Counted from the stretch's first letter, positions 17,309 to 25,393 are shown. The stretch: DNA of 38,874 nucleotides from Bryobacterales bacterium (GCA_026954325.1 JAIXKK010000093.1:1-38874); one strand, 5' to 3'. Made by a program: numbers and translations. The notes: a model not told the origin generated them from the sequence alone.

Positions 17309-17451
17309 ATGTCCTCCCGCACAAGCGCCTGAAGCGCCCGGTGCGAGATTCCAGAATACTAGTTTCCGGTTTGCCCGGTAAGGAAGCGCGTGGAAGCCTG
17401 CGGGGCCGGACTGGTCGTATCCTGGGGTAGTGTAGCCGCAAGGAGGCGCAA

Positions 17452-18759
17452 TTGACGAGTAAATGGGAACGATCGGAAGCGATGCTGGCGCGTTCCAGAA
17501 AATCGCTTGCCGGAGGAGTAAGCAGTCCGTTCCGGGCAAAGGCTCCGGTACCGCTGTTTTTTCAGGACGGGAAGGGCTCGCGCCTGTGGGACGTGGACGG
17601 GAACGAGTACATTGACTACCAGCTTGCCTGGGGCCCGATGATTTTGGGGTATGGCCATCCGAAAATGGTTGCGCGAATGCGGGAGGCGGCGGAAAAGCCG
17701 TTCAGTTACGGCTCGCAACACGAGTTGGAGATCGCCGTCGCGGAGAAAATCCAATCGATGGTTCCCTGCGCGGAACGAGTGGCGTTCACCTCGAGCGGCA
17801 GCGAAACCATCCAGTTGGCGCACCGCCTGGCGAGGGCGTTCACCGGGAAGCGGCTCATCCTGAAGTTCGAGGGCCACTACCACGGCTGGATGGATGGAGC
17901 GCTGCACAGCTACAAACCGCCGGAAAACGAGACGGGCCCCTTGGAGGCGCCGCGCACGGTGCCGGGTTCCCGCGGGCAAGTGGCGAATTCGATGGAAAAC
18001 GTGGTGGTGGCCCCATGGAACCGTCCGGATGTTTTGGAGAACATTCTCGACGCTCATAAAGGCGGGATTGCGGCGGTTTTCCTGGAACCCGTACTGTGCA
18101 ACAGCGGATGTCTAATGCCGGAGCCGGGTTATTTGCAGAGCGTGCGAGAACTGACGGCGCGGCATGGGTGCCTGCTGGTATTCGACGAGGTGATCACGGG
18201 CTTCCGTATTCATCCCGGCGGCGCGCAGAAACATTTTGGAGTGACGCCCGATCTGGCGACATTCGGGAAGGCGGTGGGTGGAGGAGTGCCGCTGAGCGTG
18301 ATTGCCGGGCGCGCGGAGATCATGGAGCAAATGTTCAATGGCGGAGTCGTGTTCGGCGGAACGTTCAACGGAAACCCGCTGTCGCTGGCGGGCGCGGCGG
18401 TTTGCCTGGAGGAATTGGATAGGGACGATGGGGCGGCGTTGCGTCATGCGAACCGGATGGGCGAGACGCTGATGGAGGGAATCCGGGGACACGCCCGGCG
18501 GTTGGGGATCGCGATGCGCGTAACTGGATTCGGGGCGGCGTTCTATCCGCACTTCACGGAGGCAGAACGGTTACGGGACTATCGGGACACACTGGCGGAC
18601 GATCGCGAAAAGATGCAGCGGTTTCTGCGCGCGGCCCTCGAGCAGGGCGTGCAACTGGTGCCGGATGGGCGCCTGTACGTATCGGCCGCGCATACGGGGC
18701 AAGATATTGCGGAGACGGTGGAGCGATTGGGGCGGGCTTTGGATACCTGCGCTCACTGA
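17452..18759 (+). CDS. glutamate-1-semialdehyde aminomutase-like class III aminotransferase
   Basis: 435 aa, TTG start with AGGAGG at 17441-17446. PLP-dependent fold-type I enzyme. Features: AGGVSSPFRAKAPVPLFFQDGKG (close to the HemL N-terminus), SSGSETIQLAHRLARA, FEGHYHGW, FDEVITGFR and the PLP lysine in LATFGKAVGGG (Lys273), then GGTFNGNPLSLA. It resembles HemL throughout, but the N-terminus differs from the usual GGVNSPVRAF and no heme genes are near. It may be a paralogue acting on another amino compound; I leave the symbol empty. Divergent from the M81 peptidase across 143 bp. Confidence 0.82.
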   Translation: MTSKWERSEAMLARSRKSLAGGVSSPFRAKAPVPLFFQDGKGSRLWDVDGNEYIDYQLAWGPMILGYGHPKMVARMREAAEKPFSYGSQHELEIAVAEKIQSMVPCAERVAFTSSGSETIQLAHRLARAFTGKRLILKFEGHYHGWMDGALHSYKPPENETGPLEAPRTVPGSRGQVANSMENVVVAPWNRPDVLENILDAHKGGIAAVFLEPVLCNSGCLMPEPGYLQSVRELTARHGCLLVFDEVITGFRIHPGGAQKHFGVTPDLATFGKAVGGGVPLSVIAGRAEIMEQMFNGGVVFGGTFNGNPLSLAGAAVCLEELDRDDGAALRHANRMGETLMEGIRGHARRLGIAMRVTGFGAAFYPHFTEAERLRDYRDTLADDREKMQRFLRAALEQGVQLVPDGRLYVSAAHTGQDIAETVERLGRALDTCAH

Positions 18760-19125
18760 GCAATGTCTTGGCCGCGGGTTACTGCCCGCTTGTAAAGACC
18801 ACCGCCGCCAGGCCCAGCGTCAACAGAAACAGCGGGATCGTGTGCTTTGCCTCGTGCCGCCACACCCGGACGAGATCGTGAAGCCCGGATCCCCAGCAAA
18901 ATTCTCACCGGCGCCGTTCTTCCCCGTTGTCAACGACGCAATTCCCGCTTGCCGCGCGGCGCCAAGGAGTATCCTCCCGCCGCCCACGGCTCAAGAGAGT
19001 AAACTGCTGAGGACCGCTGTTGGCGCTATTGCCGGCATACGGTTGGCGGTTGCGGATCGCCAAAGCCGTGGATGACGCAACGCCGCGCCGCCCGCGAACA
19101 TCATGCGCGATTATACGGACTCCGG
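18760..19125. other. intergenic region with small ORF remnant at its left edge
   Basis: After the aminotransferase stop, GCGGG/CCCGC at 18774-18789 forms a weak hairpin followed by TTGT. A minus-strand frame is open from 18904 to a TAA at 18779. Its end reads HEAKHTIPLFLLTLGLAAVVF plus four residues, a plausible C-terminal membrane helix, but an in-frame TGA at 18905-18907 cuts it off. It looks like the tail of a lost gene. The rest holds no coding signal that I can see. The + strand changes from G-rich to C-rich here. Confidence 0.4.
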
Positions 19126-19131
19126 TAAAAT
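19126..19131 (+). promoter_or_regulatory. -10-like hexamer TAAAAT before oxidoreductase
   Basis: TAAAAT, 37 bp before the ATG at 19169; no clear -35. Here a ribosome-binding site (AGGAGA, 19158-19163) is present. Confidence 0.35.
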
Positions 19132-19168
19132 GAAACCACCGTAACTACTGCAACTACAGGAGAACGCA

Positions 19169-20527
19169 ATGGACATCACCCCCTCCCGCCGCCGGTTCCT
19201 TCAGGCAAGCGCCGCCCTCGCCACTAGCGCCTTCCCTATTCTCGGCGCAAATGACCGCATTCAACTTGGCCTCGTCGGCCTCGGCGGCCGCGGCAACGAC
19301 CACATGAAGTTCTACGGCGCGCTGGACGCCGATTGCCGCATCGCCGCCGTCTGTGACGTGAACCAGGCCGCTCGTGAACGCGCCGTCGCCAGGATCCAGA
19401 ACGAGAAGGGGCATTCTCCCAAGGACTATTCCGATATGCGAACGATGTTCGAATCGAAGGATATCGACGCCGTTTCCATCGCTACTCCGAATCATTGGCA
19501 CGCGCTCGCTGCAATATGGGCCTGCCAGGCAGGCAAGGATGTCTACGTCGAGAAACCGGCCAGCCACAACATCTTCGAGAGCCGGAAGATGGTGGAGGCG
19601 GCCCGTAAGTACAATCGCATGGTCCAGGTGGGATCGCAGAGCCGTTCCATCCCCCACAAGATGCGCGCCGTTCAACTGATTCATGAAGGAGCCATCGGCC
19701 AGGTCTATCAGGCGCGTGCTTTGTGCTTCCGCCGCCGCTTCTCCATCGGACATTCCCCCGATGAGGCTGTCCCCGCCGGCCTCGATTGGGACATTTTCCT
19801 CGGACCCGCGCAGTGGAAGCCCTACAGCAAAAACAAATTCGCGTACAACTGGCACTGGTTCTGGGACACCGGCAACGGCGACATCGGCAACCAGGGCGTC
19901 CATGAAATGGACATCGCGCTTTGGGGCCTCGGCCGCACCGGATGGCCCGCCGCCGTTACTTCCACCGGCGGAAAGTACGTCTGGAAAGACGACCAGGAAA
20001 CGCCCAACACCCAGCAGAGCGCCTTTGATTTCGGAGATGCGGAACTAACCTTCGACGTCCGCAACCTGCCCACGCCTCCTGAGGCCATGGCGCCCTTCAC
20101 TGGACCCAACTACGTCGGCAACATCTTCTTCGGCGACCTGGGATTTCTCACCGTTGATCATACCGGCTTCCGCGTCTACAAGAGCACGGCTGGAAATATC
20201 AGCGGCGATGCCGCGCGCGGCGCGGGGGCGGGAAGCAAGGAACGGTACGAAAAAACGATGGAAGAGAAAGGATCGGGCGAGGACACCGTGCCTCATATGA
20301 AAAACTTTTTCGATGCCATCCGCGCGCGGAACTATAAGTTGCTGCATGCCGAGATCGCCATCGGAGCCCGTTCCGCCGCGTTCTGCCATCTGGCGAATAT
20401 CTCCTATCGCGTCGGCCGCTCGCTACGCCTGAATCAGTCCGTGGGCCGCTTCCTCGGCGACGATGAGGCCAATTCGCTGCTTACGCGTAACTACCGGGCG
20501 CCTTACGTGGTGCCCGAAAAAGTATAA
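19169..20527 (+). CDS. Gfo/Idh/MocA-family oxidoreductase, Tat-exported
   Basis: 452 aa. AGGAGA lies 5 nt before the ATG. The N-terminus SRRRFLQASAALATSAF is a twin-arginine signal. The NAD(P)-binding Rossmann domain starts QLGLVGLGGRGNDHMKF, followed by AAVCDVNQ, ATPNHWHALAAIWACQAGKDVYVEKPASH (the EKP family motif) and a C-terminal substrate domain with WHWFWDTGNGDIGNQGVHEMDIALWGLG. Such Tat-exported members are numerous in acidobacteria and planctomycetes and are thought to act on sugars or sugar-derived compounds in the periplasm. A 12-bp perfect hairpin follows the stop, so it is probably a single-gene unit. Confidence 0.9.
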   Translation: MDITPSRRRFLQASAALATSAFPILGANDRIQLGLVGLGGRGNDHMKFYGALDADCRIAAVCDVNQAARERAVARIQNEKGHSPKDYSDMRTMFESKDIDAVSIATPNHWHALAAIWACQAGKDVYVEKPASHNIFESRKMVEAARKYNRMVQVGSQSRSIPHKMRAVQLIHEGAIGQVYQARALCFRRRFSIGHSPDEAVPAGLDWDIFLGPAQWKPYSKNKFAYNWHWFWDTGNGDIGNQGVHEMDIALWGLGRTGWPAAVTSTGGKYVWKDDQETPNTQQSAFDFGDAELTFDVRNLPTPPEAMAPFTGPNYVGNIFFGDLGFLTVDHTGFRVYKSTAGNISGDAARGAGAGSKERYEKTMEEKGSGEDTVPHMKNFFDAIRARNYKLLHAEIAIGARSAAFCHLANISYRVGRSLRLNQSVGRFLGDDEANSLLTRNYRAPYVVPEKV

Positions 20528-20559
20528 CGCCCCGGCGGAAGTGTTGCTCCGCCGGGGCG
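20528..20559. terminator. strong hairpin terminator between convergent genes
   Basis: Perfect 12-bp stem (CGCCCCGGCGGA at 20528-20539; its complement at 20548-20559) with an 8-nt loop, directly after the oxidoreductase TAA. GTTTTCGCGTTT follows downstream on the + strand. Lying between two convergent genes, it could end transcription from both sides. Confidence 0.8.
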
Positions 20560-20575
20560 ATTCCCGTTTTCGCGT

Positions 20576-20833
20576 TTAGAGGCGCGCAATCGCATGACCC
20601 GCGCTCACAACGCCTTTTCCCAGTTCAGCGACCGGCCAGCCTACTCCGCGGGCCGCCTGGCGCCCGGCCCAGGCGGCGGATTTCCCGGTATCCACGGCGG
20701 CTACATGTAGCCCGTGACCCGTGGCCTCGGCGGCTCGTACGAACGAGTTCCCGCAATTTTGCCGCGTCGTGGCGGCGGAGGCAAAAGTCACGGAAGCAAA
20801 CAACAAGGCAAACAGCGTAAGCGTGTAACGCAT
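20576..20833 (-). CDS. small secreted protein, third gene of sortase operon
   Basis: 85 aa. AAGGAGAA lies 6-7 nt before the ATG. Signal peptide residues 1-20 (LTLFALLFASVTFASA). The mature 65 residues contain one Cys, are Ala/Gly-rich, and form an amphipathic pattern (GHGLHVAAVDTGKSAAWAGR; VAELGKGVVSAGHAIARL). It has no sorting tail of its own and no family I recognise. It starts 12 bp after the sortase stop, so it belongs to the LPHTA-protein/sortase unit and may be an accessory or a second envelope component. Confidence 0.62.
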   Translation of the reverse strand: MRYTLTLFALLFASVTFASAATTRQNCGNSFVRAAEATGHGLHVAAVDTGKSAAWAGRQAARGVGWPVAELGKGVVSAGHAIARL

Positions 20834-20845
20834 GAGAATTCTCCT

Positions 20846-21427
20846 TCAGCCGGCCAGGCGGACGGCGTGGACAATAAACCTCTTCGGAGCATGTCCGATG
20901 TAATGGAACGGATAACAAGGGATGAGCGTCAGAGCTTGCCTGGAACCCCGCCGGAGTACTTCGGCCTGATGTGGATCGGCAATCTTTGTCCAATCCACCT
21001 GGTACCGGAACCTTCCCCGCGGGGTCGTAACCACAATCTCATCCTTCGGGTGGATATTACGCGGCGGACGGAAACACGTGTCGCGGCGCCCGGCGATGGC
21101 GCTGTTGCCTCGCCCCCAAGGGAACGCCGTTCCTTCCACGTGACCCGCGGCCCGCCGCAATACGTCCGAGTCCGTGCCTTCTAAAACTATCGTCGATAAA
21201 CCCAACTGAGGCGCCTCAAACTTAGATTTCGGGAAGGTTCCCGTCAATTGGGTAACATGAGGTGCGGCGGGAGGAGGAGCCGCGTGTAACGCCTTCCGCA
21301 ATGATTGTTTCTCCTGGGATTGGAACCACCGGGCCTCGACAGTGATCAGGCTTCGGTAACCGATGGCCGCCACTCCGATAGCCGCCGGCGTGTATTCCGG
21401 AATTCGGAGAACTGTTTTCGGCTGCAT
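20846..21427 (-). CDS. class D-like sortase with Arg at catalytic His position
   Basis: 193 aa membrane-anchored cysteine transpeptidase homologue; sortases cleave LPxT-type motifs and join the protein to an acceptor. An N-terminal hydrophobic anchor (~residues 13-30) and Pro/Ala linker precede the beta-barrel. The active-site Cys171 is in LTLIPCYPFHYIG and the conserved Arg183 in APKRFIV. The segment normally reading AGHRDT reads AGRRDT, so the catalytic His is Arg114 (codon CGC at 21088-21086; CAC would be His, a single-base difference). AGGAGG lies 11 nt before the ATG. It follows the LPHTA protein gene by 32 bp. It may be inactive, altered in mechanism, or carry a sequencing error. Confidence 0.82.
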   Translation of the reverse strand: MQPKTVLRIPEYTPAAIGVAAIGYRSLITVEARWFQSQEKQSLRKALHAAPPPAAPHVTQLTGTFPKSKFEAPQLGLSTIVLEGTDSDVLRRAAGHVEGTAFPWGRGNSAIAGRRDTCFRPPRNIHPKDEIVVTTPRGRFRYQVDWTKIADPHQAEVLRRGSRQALTLIPCYPFHYIGHAPKRFIVHAVRLAG

Positions 21428-21459
21428 ACGGCGCGGAACCTCCTCATTGCCGTGAATGT

Positions 21460-22176
21460 CTAGGCAAAACGGAGCCGCGCGACGCGAACCGCGAATGCGC
21501 AGCCGAGTGACAGCAGGCCGAACAGGCCCACTAAGGGAAGCGTGCTCGCCGTATGCGGCAGTTCTTTGGGCGTGGTGTTCCGCGCCATTGTCGTCGAAGG
21601 AGCCGGGGCCGCCTCAGCCGCATGGTGCTGAGCCGGTGGGTGCACCTGCGCCAGGGCCACTTCGTTGCCGGAATGCTCGATCGCCATCACCGGAGCCTTC
21701 TTCAACTCCTGTGCCTTCGGTGCATTCGCCAGTTCATTCGGCATCGAGAGCACGTGCTCCGTGTTTGCCTTGGCCAACTCCACGGCTTTCAGTTTCGGAT
21801 AAACGAACTCTTCTCCATAGTTGCGGCCTGGGTAGAACCACGCGCGAATGGCTTCCGGCGCTCCCGCGCGGCGCTCTTCGAATGTAATGACTGTCTTGCC
21901 CGTGGGCTCCATGCGGTAGTCCGGGATGGCAAGAAGGGTTGCGTAAACATGATTCTCATCCTTGTTAAAGATCTGGACGACATTCCGGTCCGACTGGGAA
22001 TCAAGCAGCTTGAATACGTAAGTACCCGCCGGCAATACTCGCCCCGGAATTTCAACAGGTTGATTGAAGGTAACAATGGTTTTCTCGTTCCATTCGTCGG
22101 CCTTCGCTGACGGAGTAAACATCAGGCCCAAAGTGGCTAGTCCAAAGAGGGCCAAGGTCGTTGTGAGTTGTTTCAT
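21460..22176 (-). CDS. secreted LPHTA sorting-signal protein, sortase substrate
   Basis: 238 aa. TAGGAGGA lies 4-5 nt before the ATG. Signal peptide (1-26, ending SAKA), then a beta-rich domain (KTIVTFNQPVEIPGRVLPAG; TYVFKLLDSQSDRNVVQIF) of a type common in acidobacteria, a long Ala/Pro/His-rich linker, and a C-terminal sorting tail. The tail has LPHTA at 206-210, a hydrophobic helix (LPLVGLFGLLSLGCAFAV) and a basic end (RVARLRFA). LPxTA motifs are linked to class D sortases, and the adjacent gene encodes one. It is thus the likely dedicated substrate, ending up surface- or envelope-bound. Function of the N-terminal domain unknown. Confidence 0.8.
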   Translation of the reverse strand: MKQLTTTLALFGLATLGLMFTPSAKADEWNEKTIVTFNQPVEIPGRVLPAGTYVFKLLDSQSDRNVVQIFNKDENHVYATLLAIPDYRMEPTGKTVITFEERRAGAPEAIRAWFYPGRNYGEEFVYPKLKAVELAKANTEHVLSMPNELANAPKAQELKKAPVMAIEHSGNEVALAQVHPPAQHHAAEAAPAPSTTMARNTTPKELPHTASTLPLVGLFGLLSLGCAFAVRVARLRFA

Positions 22177-22210
22177 TCTGTCCTCCTATCTTCAGACTAA
22201 AGAAGGATCT

Positions 22211-22258
22211 GTCAATTGGGGGGCAAGAATCAGCTTGCTCGCGTCAATAATATGTCAA
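22211..22258 (-). promoter_or_regulatory. GTCAA repeat array upstream of LPHTA/sortase operon
   Basis: On the + strand GTCAA occurs at 22211-22215, 22243-22247 and 22254-22258 (TTGAC on the operon strand). The last two are 11 bp apart and separated by an A/T-rich stretch, the layout of OmpR/PhoB-family direct-repeat sites; the first is 32 bp away, about three helical turns. A TAGTCT hexamer at 22194-22199 could be the -10. A similar array precedes the second response regulator. Confidence 0.55.
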
Positions 22259-22307
22259 GAGATGTAAATGAAAGGGAAGGAAAGGGATGCAAGTGTACAC
22301 GGCCGGC

Positions 22308-22997
22308 CTAACTTTCGGTTCGGAGCCGGTATCCGACGCCGGGTTCCGTCACGATGCGCCTCGGCCGCGTCGGATTTTCCTCGAGCTTTGCCCGCAGGGA
22401 ATGGATTGCCGTGCGCAGTGTGTGCAGGTTTTCTTCCACCGCCCGTTCTCCCCACACCTTGCTCGCCAGCCGATGGTGAGTCAAGAGTCTTCCGCGGTTT
22501 CTTGCGAGCACCTTCAGTAACGCAAACTCGTCCGCTGTCAACTGCACCGGCGCGCTGTCAATCGTTACAAAACCACGCTCCAGATCCACCATCAGGTTGC
22601 CGGCCGTGAATATGCCGGCATCCCGTTGCTCCTCCCGTGTCACTGCCGCGCGAATCCGCTCCAGAAGATCCCCCAGCCGGCAAGGCTTGGTAAGGTAGTC
22701 GTCCGCGCCGGCGTCAAGCGCGGCAATCTTGTCGCTCTGCGTATCGCGAACGGAAAGAATGATAATCGCCGCATCGCTGACTTTGCGAAGTCTGCCCGTC
22801 ACCACGATGCCATCCAGGTCCGGCAGACCCAGATCGAGAACAATTACATCCGGATGCAGCGTCTCGACGCTGCGCAGAGCCTCCTTGCCGGTCGTTGCTT
22901 CGTGTACCGTGAATCCGCGCGCGGCAAGTAGTGCGCGGATTGGCCGCCGAATCACCTGCTCGTCATCGGCAACCAGCACGCTAGGACTCTTGCCCAT
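22308..22997 (-). CDS. OmpR-family response regulator 2
   Basis: 229 aa from the ATG at 22997; the upstream extension to a TTG at 23057 is less likely because the usual family start fits here. Receiver domain with acidic pocket Asp11-Asp12, phospho-acceptor Asp55 (VIVLDLGLPDLDG), Thr/Ser switch in IILSVRD and Lys in DYLTKPCRLGD. A winged-helix DNA-binding domain follows (LTADEFALLKVLARNRGRLLTHHRL; RRIVTEPGVGYRL). KdpE-like. It differs from regulator 1 in TKPC versus TKPF and has no kinase of its own; the upstream kinase may serve both. A TATCAT hexamer at 23004-23009 is 6 bp before the ATG. Confidence 0.88.
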   Translation of the reverse strand: MGKSPSVLVADDEQVIRRPIRALLAARGFTVHEATTGKEALRSVETLHPDVIVLDLGLPDLDGIVVTGRLRKVSDAAIIILSVRDTQSDKIAALDAGADDYLTKPCRLGDLLERIRAAVTREEQRDAGIFTAGNLMVDLERGFVTIDSAPVQLTADEFALLKVLARNRGRLLTHHRLASKVWGERAVEENLHTLRTAIHSLRAKLEENPTRPRRIVTEPGVGYRLRTES

Positions 22998-23031
22998 AAC
23001 TCCATGATAGGGGCATGCCAGTCCATTTTGG

Positions 23032-23068
23032 GTCAATAACTTCGGGTTCCACGTCAAGAAAACGTCAA
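23032..23068 (-). promoter_or_regulatory. GTCAA repeat array upstream of response regulator 2
   Basis: GTCAA on the + strand at 23032-23036, 23053-23057 and 23064-23068, spaced 21 and 11 bp (two and one helical turns). It spans the end of regulator 1 and the gap before regulator 2. The same half-site and 11-bp spacing occur before the LPHTA gene, suggesting autoregulation and a shared regulator. Confidence 0.55.
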
Positions 23069-23760
23069 GATGGCTGCAACAGACGGTAACCTACGCCCGG
23101 TTCCGTAACGATATATTGCGGCCGGCTGGGATCAGCCTCTATCTTGCGCCGCAGGTTGCTGACGTTGACCCGCAACAAATGCTGGGTATCTTCGTACTGC
23201 GAGCCGCCCCATACTTCGCGGATCAGTTGGCGGTGCGTCAGGATCTTGCCTGCGTGGCTCACCAAAGCCTTTAACAGGCTGTATTCGGTAGGTGTCAACC
23301 GCACCTCGTCTGGCCCAAGCGTCACCATCCTGCTGCTAAGGTCCACCATCAGCGGTCCACTTACAAAAACAGGACCGCTTTCCTGCTGCCCGGCGCGCCG
23401 CAGCATGGCGCGCATCCTGGCCAGCAGTTCTCCGGGTCCGAAAGGCTTCGTCAGGTAATCGTCCGCGCCGGCGTCGAGTGTGGCGATCTTCGCGGACTCG
23501 TCCCCCTGTACCGAGAGAATCAGAATCGGGGTTTGGGTCCATTCTCTCAGGCACCGGACCACCTCCGTCCCGTCCATGCCCGGAAGGCCCATGTCGAGGA
23601 TGATGAGGTCAGGCCGGCAGGCGGGAATGATGTGTAAAGCTTCCTCTCCCGTGGACGCCTCATGGAGTGTGTAGCCGTGCGCCTCGAGCGAGACACGCAG
23701 GAAGCGCCGGATGGCCGGTTCGTCGTCCACCACAAGCACCCGCGGGCCGCCTTCAGACAT
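23065..23760 (-). CDS. OmpR-family response regulator 1 (KdpE-like)
   Basis: 231 aa from the ATG at 23760, with GGGAGG 5 nt before it; the longer frame upstream lies in the kinase gene. Receiver with Asp12-Asp13 and phospho-acceptor Asp56 (LIILDMGLPGMDG), switch Ser in ILSVQGD, Lys in ADDYLTKPFGPGELLARMRA. Winged-helix C-terminus ends RPQYIVTEPGVGYRLL. It is closest in appearance to KdpE, but no kdpFABC potassium ATPase genes are in the window. It overlaps the kinase stop by 8 bp, so they form a cognate pair. Confidence 0.9.
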   Translation of the reverse strand: MSEGGPRVLVVDDEPAIRRFLRVSLEAHGYTLHEASTGEEALHIIPACRPDLIILDMGLPGMDGTEVVRCLREWTQTPILILSVQGDESAKIATLDAGADDYLTKPFGPGELLARMRAMLRRAGQQESGPVFVSGPLMVDLSSRMVTLGPDEVRLTPTEYSLLKALVSHAGKILTHRQLIREVWGGSQYEDTQHLLRVNVSNLRRKIEADPSRPQYIVTEPGVGYRLLQPS

Positions 23761-25315
23761 TGCTGCCTCCCATTGGCAGGGCAAAGCCGGCTTCTGTTCC
23801 CTGTGGCTCCAACCGCTTGGCCCAGATGCGGCCGCCGTGCGCTTCAACGAAGCCCTTGCAAATCGACAGGCCCAGACCCGCGCCGCCGGCGCGTCCTGCC
23901 GCCGGCGCTCGAAAGAACTTTTCGAACACCCGTTCCTCATCCTCCTTCGCGATCCCTTGCCCCTCATCCGTCACCTTCACCTCGAGAAACACGGAATCCA
24001 TGCTCGCGGCCACCGTCACCGGAGTATCCGCCGGAGAATATTTGAAGGCATTGTCCAGCAGATTTACCAGCACCTGGGCGATCAGTACAAAATCCATCGT
24101 TACCAGCGGCGGATCAGGAGGTAGAATGACATCCACCTGCCGCCGCCGCGCCGGTTCGCCGAGTTGCGCCAGCGCCGCCCCAATTACGTCCTGCACGTGG
24201 CACGGTTCGCGCTTCACGCGCACCGCTCCGCCTTCCAACCTCGTCATGTCCAGTAAGTTCTGCACCAGGCCGTTCAAACGCCGCGCCTCTTCTTGCGCCG
24301 TATCGAGTAACTCGCGCTGCGTGGCGGCGTCTAACAAGTCGCCGTCTTCAATCAACGTATTCAGCGCCCCGCTAACCGATGCAAGCGGCGTCCGTAAATT
24401 GTGAGATATGGAATTCAGCAGCGCTGTCTGTAGTTTGCCCGTCTCCTGCAACAGTTCCGCGTGGCGTGCTTCCTCGGCAAGCAAGGCGCGGCTGATGGCC
24501 AGCGCCGCCTGATCGGCGAAAGCGCTCAACAACTCCCGCCGCTCCGCGGAAAGCGCCGCCCGCAACCCGTGCGGCCAGAGACCCAGCACGCCAATGGTCC
24601 CCTTATTCGTCTTAAGCGGAAGATAGAACACCTTCGCGGAGGGCCAACGCTCTGTTGACTGTCCGGATGTATCCGCATTTCGCAGGGACCACGTTGCGGC
24701 GAGCCGGTCTTCTTCTTCCATGTCTTCGAAAGGAAAATCGTTGCTTGCGATCAACTTCTCCAGACCCCCTTTGCCGGGCACCGCGATCAGAACCGGACGG
24801 GAGAAGGTCTCCCGAAAATGCCGTTCAATCACCGCCAGCGTGGCCGTGAAGTCCTCAGCCTCTACTAGCGATCGCGTAAAGGAATACAAAGCCTCGATGT
24901 ATATTTCACGGCGTCGCGCCTCCCGCGCCTCCTCGCGCGCGCTCACTGCCAGCGTACTGACGATCAATCCGATCACCAGGAAGCCCGCCAGGGTTATCAG
25001 ATCCCAGACGTCACTCCACAGCAGCGACCGGAAGGGCGGGACGAATAACCAGTTGAGCAATACCGCGCTGCACACCGCGCTGACCACCGCCGCCACGCGC
25101 CCCCAGCGCAGGGCGCTGAGAACCACGGCCAGCGTGTACAGTATCGCCAGGTTGATCGCGGTCGCGGATCGGCCAATCCATAGTCCGGCAAGGGTGGGTA
25201 AGGCGGCCATCGCCGCGCCCGCCAGGTATACCTTCCAGTTGCGTTCCCGCGGCGCAATCCCGCGCACCTTAGCCCACAAGGCACCCGGAAATGTCTGCTG
25301 GAGGTTCGTTTGCAT
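23753..25315 (-). CDS. sensor histidine kinase, KdpD C-terminal type
   Basis: 520 aa (ATG at 25315). Order: membrane region with four helices of the DUF4118 type (~28-125; LGRSATAINLAILYTLAVVLSAL-like and VCSAVLLNWLFVPPF segments), coiled linker, GAF-like domain (~140-280), phospho-acceptor domain with the H-box SISHNLRTPLASVSGALNTL, and an ATPase domain with LVNLLDNAFKYSP, DEGQGI and GAGLGLSICKGFVEAHGG. The N-terminal KdpD cytosolic domain and USP domain are missing. With no Kdp transporter nearby, it probably senses an envelope or intracellular signal for the sortase module. Divergent from the SLH protein gene (98 bp). Confidence 0.9.
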   Translation of the reverse strand: MQTNLQQTFPGALWAKVRGIAPRERNWKVYLAGAAMAALPTLAGLWIGRSATAINLAILYTLAVVLSALRWGRVAAVVSAVCSAVLLNWLFVPPFRSLLWSDVWDLITLAGFLVIGLIVSTLAVSAREEAREARRREIYIEALYSFTRSLVEAEDFTATLAVIERHFRETFSRPVLIAVPGKGGLEKLIASNDFPFEDMEEEDRLAATWSLRNADTSGQSTERWPSAKVFYLPLKTNKGTIGVLGLWPHGLRAALSAERRELLSAFADQAALAISRALLAEEARHAELLQETGKLQTALLNSISHNLRTPLASVSGALNTLIEDGDLLDAATQRELLDTAQEEARRLNGLVQNLLDMTRLEGGAVRVKREPCHVQDVIGAALAQLGEPARRRQVDVILPPDPPLVTMDFVLIAQVLVNLLDNAFKYSPADTPVTVAASMDSVFLEVKVTDEGQGIAKEDEERVFEKFFRAPAAGRAGGAGLGLSICKGFVEAHGGRIWAKRLEPQGTEAGFALPMGGSNV

Positions 25316-25393
25316 CAACAGCCCGCTAAGTGGTGTCCGATGCGCACCTCCTTCATTTTATCGAACTTGCCGGGTGTGGACGGCTCACCCTGC

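Noticed and set aside
17309..17539. N-terminal extension of the M81 gene
   Set aside because: It would overlap the divergent aminotransferase and its ribosome-binding site; a TTG with GGGAGGA fits the family start.
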